Source of the DNA: Hirundichthys speculiger | Lineage: Eukaryota > Chordata > Actinopteri > Beloniformes > Exocoetidae | Reading direction: 5' to 3' | Length of the DNA stretch: 64,000 bases | Assembly (NCBI GenBank): GCA_018398805.1 | Contig: JAGFBZ010000289.1 | Location: 2,621,001-2,685,000, forward strand | Shown here: piece after piece, positions 55,001 through 64,000 of the stretch | Numbering within the stretch: position 1 is the stretch's first letter | Layout: every line of letters begins with the position of its first letter | Position numbers and translations under genes: made by a program | Notes under the pieces: generated by a model | Databases searched by the model: none | What the model saw: the letters and a program-made list of their open reading frames with translations, nothing else | What the model was told of the DNA's origin: nothing

Positions 55001-58000
55001 TTAAGAGACTTATCTGCTACAAGTGAAGCTGTATCGACCTCCGTTGCATTGGGATTGAGAGAGGAATCATTGAGATGCAGAGTGTGAAAACCTCATCTGA
55101 TCAAGCTGAAAAAATCTGAAGTGTGTGGGTGGTTATCGGGGGTTAAAAAGTTCCTCAAGCCAGCAATAACACAGACACAAACATTGACATTCTGTGGAAG
55201 TCTTCGCCTGTAAACTAGCAAACATACGCGGAGGCTATTATGCAGAAAAGTGAGTCACTTCCACTGAAAAACATTTTGCATTAAGGGGGAACGAGGCGAG
55301 CCAGGAGAGCCAGGAGAGAGAGGACGCAGGGGAGGCCCTGGAACTGAAGTAAGCAGCTGCACATCCTCTCAAATAATGACCTGACCATGCGTGCAAATTT
55401 CTGATCAAATTTCATTACGCTCTCCTTGTGATGTGCCTGCGCAGGGGGGTCCGGGACTGCCGGGGGATCCTGGGCTCACTGTAAGCAAGCTTGAAAAAAA
55501 GCCTGAATTACAAATATTAATTAAATCCCTTCCCCTCAGTGTGTTGCTTCTAACCTGCATGCGTGTCACTGTAGGAATGTGATGTCATGACGTACGTCAG
55601 GGAGACGTGTGGCTGCTGTGGTAAGCAGGTGACCTCACCGCTCAAATACAGCTTTGAAATTACAATCTTTCCACTCACTTCCCCTCTTATATCCTCTCCT
55701 CAGACTGTGAGAAGCACTGCGGGGCTCTGGACATCGTTTTTGTAATTGATAGCTCAGAGAGCGTTGGACTGACGAACTTCACCCTGGAAAAGCACTTTGT
55801 TATCAACACCATCAACAAGCTTGGATCTATGGCCTCCGACCCCGCATCATCAACTGGTATGCTGAAACAAAAACACATTACGTTTTTAAACAGATAAAGA
55901 AGCAGAGCCGGCCAAAAAAGATTAACCATTTCCTTGGGGTGACTGGTTTAATCTACCGTGTGCAGCTACAGTATATGGCCAGACATATATGGACTCTGAG
56001 CTTTTGACTAACATTGTGACTGTACAATGAAAACTAACTACAGGTTTTCATGGGTTAGACACAATCGTCAGCTGCCACTCTAAAACTCCCGGCACCTTCA
56101 GTGTCCTGTTGCGTCTGGTACCGGCCTGCTGAGGGTGTCCTTTTGGTTCTGTGGGGTGGAGCTTCTGAGGATCTGGATGTTCAATTTGGACCAGATTCTG
56201 CAGAGTGCCTGAGTCTCTTTCTTGTGCTCCTCAAGCCATCCCCGAACAGTTTGTTTCTGCGTGGCTTGTTAGTGTCGGGCTCTTTCTGGTTGAAATATTG
56301 TGACGTAGACCAAAACAAATCACAAATGATTTAGCTGGCGGCAAATTGGTACAATGTTAAGCAGTGAACCGGACTGCTTTAAAGCTCTGTGCATTTTTCC
56401 ATGTATGACTTACTGTTTGTACGAATAAGATGGATGCTGTCTCTTGCGATTATTCTGTGGTTACTTTTGCGTTTTGGCTTATTCTGTAACTGTGGAGCAT
56501 GACTGAAATGATATATAATGTCATGCAATTTCCTGTTGCCTTATATGGGTTTGCTCTCATTTAAAAAAGCCTGTTTTTTTGTTGGACTAACCCAACAACT
56601 CAGTTGTTTTTCCTACATGATGTAAATGTTCTGACTAACAACAACTTTGTTGACTTTTAACCCGGATAGATTACAATAGTAATTTATGATGAACACGTAA
56701 CCTTATGTTACTCTGCCTTTATGACTTTCAAATTAAATCATTGCAGATGCAACTTTTTTTCTGATCATATCCCAAGCAGCAAAATCAGACTGGAATAATA
56801 CTTAACTGTGTAGATGTCTGACACTGAAACCAAGTTAAAAGCACCTGATTTATATTGAATTCATGTCAGATTATTAACCGTGACAGAATCTAAATTCAAC
56901 CATCAACTTAAAAGTTAGTCTGTATTTGACATTTAGTGATGACTTCTAATGAAATGCTGGCATTTCAGTCTCCAAAGGTCGACTGCTTCCTCTGATTGGG
57001 GTCACGGGGGGCTGGAGCCTATCTCAGCTGCCTTTAGCCGAAAGGGAGGGATACATCCTGGACAAGTAAAGCAAAAAAAAGATAATGATTCAAAGACTTT
57101 ATCCTCCATAGATGTGAAGCTAATCAACCTTTTAAACCAGAACTGTGTAGAAGAAGAAGAAATGGGTCATATATGTTGAACAGTACATTATGCTGTAAAA
57201 AAAAAAAAAAAAAAAAAAGTTTTGTAGTTACAGTATCACAAAGTTTTTACTTTGCATGGCTTTAAAATTGATTGGTCTATTACCATAGGTTTTGTGGAAT
57301 ATATCAAACTAATTAAATGAATTTCACTTCAATTTAATCAAAACACTTAAGTGACTTTCATGTATGCTTCGTTAAGGAGCAGTGTCAGAGATAAATGCGA
57401 GTCTTGAGTTTCATATTTAAATGTGTTGAGCTTGAAATTTAAAGGCGTTATTTGTCAGTGTCATGCTGAATAAAAATGGTGGGCATTGATAGTGCCTTGT
57501 TAAAAAGTAAATAGACTATTAAGTTACTGATATGCATAATTCATAATTTTTTGTCAGCAGTCTTTTTATGCCTTATTTGCAGCCACAGCTTTTCGGTGTA
57601 ATGACGTTTCATGAATCACACCTTTTCATTCCAACAGCCAAGTCCTTCAGCTAAATTAGATGTGAGGTGAAAATTTGATCATTGGGGTGAGACTAAACGG
57701 ATCCCGGAGAGGAGATCTTCTGGGATCCTTGACTTCAGTATTAGGATTTGCCGGGCCAGCTACACCAATGAAAGCCCGGTTCTGTTGAATGTTTGCTGCA
57801 CATACCTCTCTTAGATAGCATTAGGTGACTGCAGTGTGTTCAGATTTATTCTCTATAAAGCAGGGTTCTATATAATAAACATGAATAATATAACATGTTT
57901 ATATCCTCTAGGCACAAGGGTTGGAGTCGTGCAGTTCAGCCACAACGGGACGTTTGAGGCCATCCATCTTGATGACCCTTCCATTGACTCCATAACTGCC

Positions 58001-59184
58001 TTTAAAGCAGCAGTGAAGAATCTGCAGTGGATTGCTGGGGGCACCTTCACGCCGTCAGCTCTCAAGTTCGCCTACGACAACCTCATTAGGGACAGCAAGA
58101 GAGTCCACAGTAAGGTTTCTGTCGTCGTGGTCACAGACGGCCGCTTTGACCCTCATGACGACGACAGTCACCTCAATTACCTTTGTCAAGACTCCGATGT
58201 GGTAGTGAACGCCATTGGGGTTGGCGATATGTTCCACGAGAAGTATGATAACGAGACCCTTGTGTCAATAGCGTGCAACAATGAGAACCGCACCACTGAG
58301 ATGAAGCGATATTCTGACTTGGTGGCTGAGGACTTTATAGAGAAGATGGAAACTGTGCTCTGTCCTGGTAAGCCTGCCCCAGTACACCCAGTAAGGTAGC
58401 GATGTTGGTTTTTACGACGCCAGTCTAACCTGCAGTATCTTTATTCACTTTCTCTTCCAGACCCAGTGATTAAGTGCCCACATCTCCCTTGTAGAAGTGG
58501 TGGGTTGTTCTTGATGGCTAGCTCATTGGTTCAGTGCTTGAGTAAAAGCCAGATGAGTAAATTATTTGTCCTCTTTCATTACAGAACCATACGTAGCTCC
58601 ATGTATTGGGCGGCCAGTGGATTTGGTATTTCTACTAGATGGCTCAGAGCGCCTTGGGATAGAGAACTTTAGACAGGTCCGTGACTTTGTGCAGAGGGTG
58701 GCAGACACACTCGTGATGGCAAAGACCAAGAATGATCAAAGGTGGTCCCGCCTTGCCATGATAGAGTTCGGCAAGGAGAATGAGAATGTTGTGGCCTTCC
58801 CTCTCACGCATGACCCTGACGTCATTGCTGAAGGTATAGCAAACCTAAATTACCTGGATTCCTCTTCAGCTGTGGGGTCTGCCATCAACCACACCATCGG
58901 CATGATCCTGGGTAAGGGAAGTTCTCGCAGGACCAGACGAGGCGCTGAGGTTTCATGTTTTCATCACAGATGGAGTCACTGACACTAGCAGTCTGGATGA
59001 GGCTGTTACTGCAATGCACAAGGAACAGGTCATCTCCACTGTGATCGCCACAGGAAGTGATGTTGACCAAGAAGTCCTAACAAAGCTAGCTATGAAAGAT
59101 CACGATGCCATCTTCAAAGGACAAAAGTTTTCTGATCTGCTGCAGCCTCATTTCTTTGACCGGTTCATCCGGTGGGTGTGTTAA
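46058..59184 (+). CDS. col6a2: collagen alpha-2(VI) chain
   Basis: Secreted chain of the microfibrillar collagen VI heterotrimer of the extracellular matrix. Coding exons: 46058-46228; 48484-49091; 49188-49208; 49448-49513; 49612-49665; 49772-49816; 49905-49931; 50020-50046; 50158-50202; 50288-50341; 50536-50598; 52698-52760; 52845-52898; 52992-53027; 53136-53198; 53731-53793; 54051-54113; 54208-54270; 54352-54402; 54503-54601; 55286-55348; 55445-55480; 55575-55620; 55704-55856; 57912-58367; 58461-58499; 58585-59184 (about 1043 aa; human 1019). Order: signal peptide ([17 protein letters not shown]), Pro-rich linker with GRGDSP, VWA N1 (DCPIK...[14 protein letters not shown]), a 335-residue Gly-X-Y helix built from exons in multiples of 9 nt apart from a 51-nt exon holding the GFSYPGP interruption, [23 protein letters not shown]1 (VIDSSES) and VWA C2 (LLDGSERLG), ending [10 protein letters not shown]. 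Reading frame breaks occur in exon 1 (about 46130-46140) and in C2 (about 58956). Confidence 0.93.
47150..47545 (+). mobile_element. possible PIF/Harbinger-derived relic with MADF-like fragment
   Basis: In col6a2 intron 1, the frame at 47254-47544 contains [27 protein letters not shown], resembling the start of a MADF DNA-binding domain (LxELVxxxPxLYDxxxxxYKD) as found in accessory proteins of Harbinger-type transposons. AAGGCCCATTTATACTCG at 47151 may be a terminal repeat, but I found no matching partner. Function is unlikely. Confidence 0.35.
47790..48000. repeat. teleost interspersed repeat (GTCTTGCCCAAGGACAC family)
   Basis: AAAGCTCTTTACATCGGCCTCTCATTCACACATTCACCC, GTGTCTTGCCCAAGGACACTTTGGCATG, GATCAAACCCCCAACC and CTCTACCACTGAGCTACAG are the ordered landmarks of a common fish repeat. 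The GGGATCAAACCCCCAACC part resembles a tRNA T-arm and may reflect tRNA ancestry, but no tRNA gene is present. Confidence 0.6.
51700..52380 (+). mobile_element. LINE reverse-transcriptase fragment in col6a2 intron
   Basis: The plus strand encodes [21 protein letters not shown] and [13 protein letters not shown], the palm-domain region of a fish non-LTR reverse transcriptase. An internal deletion jumps to C-terminal pieces ([33 protein letters not shown]). The same protein type occurs antisense at 20690-21810. It lies in the 2.1-kb intron 50599-52697 and is dead. Confidence 0.75.
54602..55285. other. col6a2 intron, no further feature
   Basis: Ordinary intron between two Gly-X-Y exons; I see no repeat or additional exon in it. 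The 2.05-kb intron 55857-57911 is likewise empty except for the repeat at 56970-57065 and a 23-bp A run near 57200. Confidence 0.5.
56970..57065 (+). repeat. short copy of the GGTCGCGGGG fish repeat
   Basis: TTGGGGTCACGGGGGGCTGGAGCCTATCTCAGCTGCC...GGGATACATCCTGGACAAG matches the left half of the same family as 37440-37715, and is better preserved. Confidence 0.6.
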
Positions 59185-60405
59185 AGAGTGGCCGTGCTCA
59201 TGTGAGCAGCGTACTGGTGCTGCAGCTGAAATCAAAAATGGCCTTTCATTTTTTTTTCGTCAGCCAATATATGACACCGGCGCACCAGTAAATGATGCAA
59301 TGACAAAGAAGTACTTTTGAGATTTTAATTGTAATTTGTGATGTTTAATTTCCTGCCAGACTATTTTAAAAAAAAGTCCTGCTCTAAGAGCATTTTAATT
59401 TATGCATCCACTGAAATGCTGCTCAAATTTCAGTGGAGTTAACGGCAGAATAGTTATTGGCATCTAATCAGGTCCCTGGAGCTGTCCAATCAGGGCAGAA
59501 AAGTGCAGGCTCACTAGAACAGCAGACTACCAAAATAAGAAAAAGGATAAAGAGTGTAAATATCTAAAGGATAAAGCAAACCTTAGCAGCATTTCACTGA
59601 CCAATTGATAGTGTAATAGTTGATTCCAGTTGATTTTAACCTTGCATGTTTGTTGTTGTGGATGATTATTGGATGATGTTGTGGTTCTCGAGTTATCCCA
59701 GCTGTGTGTGCTGTTCATCTGACTTATAGAGGTTTAGTGAGAAATTTGGAGCAACAACTATCAGCTTCCTGGAGCTTTCCAAAAAAAAAAAAATTGAAAG
59801 CCAACTTGTTAACTGCATTAAGTATCTCCATCTGAGGCGTCATCCTAGCTGACTCAGTTTCTTGATGTCTTTTTGTTTTAAAGTCCAGTTTGAGGCAATG
59901 GCACTAATAGTTTAAAATGATCTATTATTTGTAATTATCCTTTATGACTATAAATCATTATGAAGATAGAAAACAGATATATTTTATGGATATATATTGT
60001 TAGATAGAAAACCAGTGACATATAAACACTAGTGTAACAGCTGCTGGCTTGCTTTTTCTAAACATTAAATTCAGTACCATTAAAGTATTGTTGTAGACTA
60101 TGATCCAGAAACTCTGCATTGGCCAGAGGAAGGCACAACTTCAGTTTTCCACCACAAATGTTACAAATGGGTTCAGTTCAGGAAGTTGTCCCTGGTAACA
60201 AGAGAGAAATCCAGTGCATATTTGGACTTAAACTGGTCTGGAAATATAGTAGGAAATTTTAACCAGATTCTTTCATTTCCCCTTGCTTTGCAAAGAGAAT
60301 TTGTGCAGCAACGCCTGCAACTAAAATCTTCTTGGCTTCTGTGCTATTTTTTGGTTTTTGGTGGCCACGAAGCAGGCATTATGCACATATGTTACACAGT
60401 GGCAG

Positions 60406-60411
60406 AATAAA
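60406..60411 (+). promoter_or_regulatory. candidate col6a2 poly(A) signal
   Basis: AATAAA about 1.2 kb after the col6a2 stop. The sequence 59185-61300 between the convergent col6a2 and xrcc5 genes otherwise shows no gene. Confidence 0.3.
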
Positions 60412-61300
60412 TAACTGAAGAACAGCAAAGGCTTCACAGTTCTCAGACATTGTTGTCTTTGAGAGGGTTTCCATTCCTCATCTTTGGCAGGCACTTATAT
60501 GTCATAGGTTTATGAAGTTCACAGATCGCCATTCAATGCGCTAAGCAGTACTTTTCATAATATATGGACTGTCCAAAGCATTTAATGTAAAATTAAAGTT
60601 TTTTTTGGGAACACTGAAGCGATGCACACCATTTTCACAACACCCAGTTCCCTCTTATCTTTACAGCAAAAGTAGAACGTTACGATGTCACCTGCAGAAG
60701 CACAGGAACCGCAATAATGGGAATTTCCTCATGTTGAAATGAACTGGAATCAGACTTCAGCTTTCTGACTGGTTTAATGACTGTTATATACAATGCAATT
60801 TCCAAATAATCCCACATTTTCCTCAACAATATTTTGTCAAAAGAAAAAAAAGTTACACAAAAATAACATTTTCATACACGTGTGATGCATTCTTAATCAT
60901 TGAGAGTTAACATAATAAAGGGGGTTTTTAGTGCACAAAAATCTTGATGTTGAAGTATTCGCTGTGTCCAACATTACTGCACACAAAAATGGAATTACAA
61001 GAGATAAAAAAAAAAGATAATAATAATTACAGTGACTTTACACTTCAAACTACGCAGAAAATCTTTGGCTTGAAGTACCCGGAACAGTTTTTACATTTAA
61101 GTATTTTATACAGCATTTGGAAACAGGACAGTCAACTCAAACCCTGCTCTGTGCAGCATGCGTGCAGTTACCCAGTGCATCCTGTTACGTCTCATGGGTC
61201 TCCAAGCGGTGACCAGAGCAACGGACGGCCGAAATGATTTGGTCTGGCTGTGTTTACAGATTGCATTCCTCAGATTTCTGTAGACACTCCTCCTTGCCTC

Positions 61301-61306
61301 TTTATT
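61301..61306 (-). promoter_or_regulatory. xrcc5 poly(A) signal overlapping stop codon
   Basis: On the gene strand the stop and hexamer are fused as TAAATAAA, with the stop at 61308-61306. If used, the 3' UTR would be very short. Confidence 0.45.
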
Positions 61307-63833
61307 TACATCATGTCCAGCTGCACAGGAAGAGAAAACCAATAAAAAGAACATTAGCCTGACAAGTTTATTTCTGTGGTCCCAATAGCTCGGATCCAAA
61401 CACTGAAGAATGTGCTGAAAATGAATAGAAAACAAGAGCTTTGAATCGCCACAAGTTTTGCCATCGTGAGGAGGAAAAGAAAAGAAAAAACAAAGCATAG
61501 CACCACACTTACCAAGTCATCAACATCTCCAGTATCTTCAGGTGGTGCTGCAGCTTCCTCTTCTTTTTTCTCATCAGCCACCAGAAACTGTAGTCAAAGC
61601 AGTCATTAAAGATAACACTTTCTAGATCAACTTGAATAAATGTGTACATCTTATAAAAACCTAGGGTACCTGATTAGCTTCATTTTTCGAAATGGTGCTT
61701 CCATCAACCTCATCCTTGCTGATCAAAGTTAGATGATCTGTCCATCATACAGAAAAAAAAAGACAAACACTGAACTCCTGAGTTGATTTCTGCTGTGACT
61801 CAAGCATCATTTTTCACTCAAATCACGTAGTGGTTTCATGTAATCTCAGGGGAGGAATAATTTAAAAGAAACCTTGCACGCCCAAGTAAAGAGGCTTATC
61901 GTACCTTGAACAAGCAGGTCCCAGAAGACCTCCAGGCCTCTGTTGGGAATGCTCCTTTTTAGGGATTGGAGGTAGCTATTGTACAGATCAGCATTCCCCA
62001 TCTGAATTGTGGAAGACAAGAAACATTCATAATCCATTTAAGGGTCTCATAAGAGCTCACATATTTACAATCCCTGGCCTCTGTTTAAGACATAGGAAAA
62101 GAAATAAACTGATTCTAATATGAAGAATCAAAGGATCCATCAGGTATCCAAGGAAAAGCTAAGTAATAAAAGAAACCACATCATCATAGATGGCCAAATG
62201 ATCAATAGTGTTTATTTACCTTCACAGACTGTCCTCTAAAAGCCTGGATACAGGTGATGCTTTTCATGTAGTAGTGCGTGTTCTTGTTGCTAAGCAACTG
62301 CTCTATCCTGTGAGTCAGCTGCTGACAGGCTAGAAGGACACGGGGATCACCACCACCAAAAACAAACATAATTACAAGGTTTGATCGTGAGTCATGGTGA
62401 TTTATGACACAAACAGAAAACAAAACAACAACAACATTTAGCTGGCCAGCTTGTCACAGATAAAGAGGAAAACATGAGCTCACCCTCTCCAAATGGAAGA
62501 CTCTTCTGCTTTACCAGAGTGCAGAAGTCTCGGCCTGGGTCCACGCTTCCCACCTGGTTAGTGAGTGAAATGGAAATGTATTTAAAGTACTTCTGTTCAA
62601 GTAAATGGTGGCATGCTTTATCCATTTTGAGAGTTGTTTTCGCCAAGAGTATTAGGTCGTCCAGTTCTTACAGAAGTAACAGAGCCCTCAGAGATGTTGG
62701 CCAGGTTATACTCCTCTTCTGCGTCGTCTCCTTTTGCCTTCTTTGAATCTGGTTCCACAGAGCTGTGAATGACAAAGGTTGTTGGTTTAAATACTTTGGA
62801 TTTTTTTAATTCTTTTCTAATCATACATGCTATTCAACTACACTGCAAAAGGATTTCCAACAGCATAAATACACGACGGTCCATGGGATTCAAAGTCCCA
62901 CCGCACCACTGAATCCTAACTTACTCTTTGCCAAAAATCTGAGCACTAGTTTTTATCTTCTTTTTCTTCTCCACTTCAATGAGGGGAAACTTCTTCTTTA
63001 TCTCTTCTAATGGAGCTTTGCAGCGCTCCTGGATGACCTCAGGGCGATCAAGCACCGCCTTCAGCCATGGCTCCACATCGGGAAGAGGAGTGCCAGGGTT
63101 TACAGCACGGTGATGGAGACACTAAAGAAAATAGAGAGAGAAAAAAATATATACTGATATCAACAAGGAAAGAAGTATTCCTCTGTGAATAATAACAGCC
63201 GCTGGCTGGTGAACCTTTTTCTTCTAAGGCCACATCCACACGAGTGCAGTTTTGTTTTAAAAATATACTGATCCAAAACAACACTGAAATATCGGCTCTA
63301 CAGTGGACATCACACCAGAGGCATTTAAGAGACTGCAGGAGTAAAGAGGGAAGGGAAAATGAGATAGTAACCAAGTAACTGATCAAACAAGAGTAACTGG
63401 ACTGTGCTGTAAAAGCAACCAAAAAATGACAAATGTTTCTGTGTTCTACTTTAACGTTGCAATTTTTAATCACACAAGCAGGTCACAGCCAAAACCAACA
63501 TCAAACCTTCACTTATTTTGCCACTGATGAATAAGAAAGATTGCACATGCTAAATAAACTGCAAACATGAATGGGTTCTCTTTACTTGTAAAACCTGTGT
63601 GAACATGTACATAATGGTCACATAACTGCATAAAAATACATCATTCTACAGAAAGCAAAAGCTGGAAATGCAGATAAGTATTTGCAAACTTTCCTGCAGT
63701 ACCTGGAAGAGCCTCTGGAAAGCAGGGTTGGGGATGTGGTGGGGCTTCAACAGGTCTCTCTGATCTCCATTCTCATCATTTTCTACCAGCATCATAGAGT
63801 CAATGAGAGAGTCTACGGCTGACAGCTGCGCAT
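61306..63833 (-). CDS. xrcc5: XRCC5 (Ku80), 3' part
   Basis: Ku80 subunit of the Ku heterodimer, which binds DNA double-strand ends and recruits DNA-PKcs in non-homologous end joining. Nine 3' coding exons are present: 63833-63703, 63121-62925, 62762-62672, 62553-62484, 62329-62220, 62001-61905, 61737-61670, 61587-61513, 61320-61306. All phases agree and no break is seen. Visible regions: end of the Ku core ([13 protein letters not shown]...[11 protein letters not shown]), the linker [13 protein letters not shown] and [22 protein letters not shown], then the C-terminal helical domain ([43 protein letters not shown]). The extreme C-terminus GDVDDLLDMM is the DNA-PKcs-binding motif (GDVDDLLDMI in human). 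The N-terminal alpha/beta domain and most of the beta-barrel lie right of the window. Confidence 0.95.
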
Positions 63834-64000
63834 CTGAAAGAGACACAACAGCAGGACTCTTCTATTAGGTCAAGTTCAATCACACGATGCCATCAAATGT
63901 ATTTTAAAAATCTTTTTTTTTCAAAACATTTGCTGCTAACTTGGAGCCAATCTTTTTTTCTAACAAAAAACCAACATTATGAAATACGAAGGGATTGATA

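Overview
The window is vertebrate nuclear DNA, most probably from a teleost fish. Genes are split into many short exons with GT-AG introns, intergenic DNA is AT-rich and full of Tc1/mariner, hAT and LINE debris of the kinds common in fish, and every recognisable protein is a clear vertebrate orthologue. I worked by eye from translation, splice signals and remembered family features. No alignment or database search was run.

Layout, left to right. (1) 301-580 (+): last exon of a nucleoside-diphosphate-kinase-domain protein of the NME8/NME9 type. (2) 3720-19849 (-): smarcal1, the replication-fork annealing helicase, 17 coding exons. Its 8-kb intron 14 holds a nest of DNA transposons, including a 5.67-kb hAT-type unit (6616-12281) with a perfect 8-bp target duplication. 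That unit carries an intact, intronless 360-codon gene of unknown function with its own TATA box and poly(A) signal. (3) 20.3-24 kb: repeat-rich spacer (LINE fragment, Tc1 remnants, a degenerate array). (4) 24924-34352 (+): marchf4 (MARCH4), a membrane RING-CH E3 ligase, four coding exons, intact. (5) 34.5-46 kb: about 11.5 kb without a gene I can support. (6) 46058-59184 (+): col6a2, collagen alpha-2(VI), 27 coding exons, with a 335-residue triple helix flanked by one N-terminal and two C-terminal VWA domains. (7) 61306 to beyond the right edge (-): the 3' part of xrcc5 (Ku80).

smarcal1, marchf4 and xrcc5 are neighbours on human 2q35, so the block is conserved; col6a2 lies on another human chromosome. 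The genes do not form a pathway, although smarcal1 and xrcc5 both serve genome maintenance.

Main observations: the gene-carrying composite hAT element; four reading-frame breaks of 1-2 bases (two in smarcal1, two in col6a2) in otherwise well-kept exons, which look more like assembly indels than pseudogenes but need checking; a PCNA-box-like C-terminus on SMARCAL1; and a GRGDSP motif in the collagen VI N-terminal linker.
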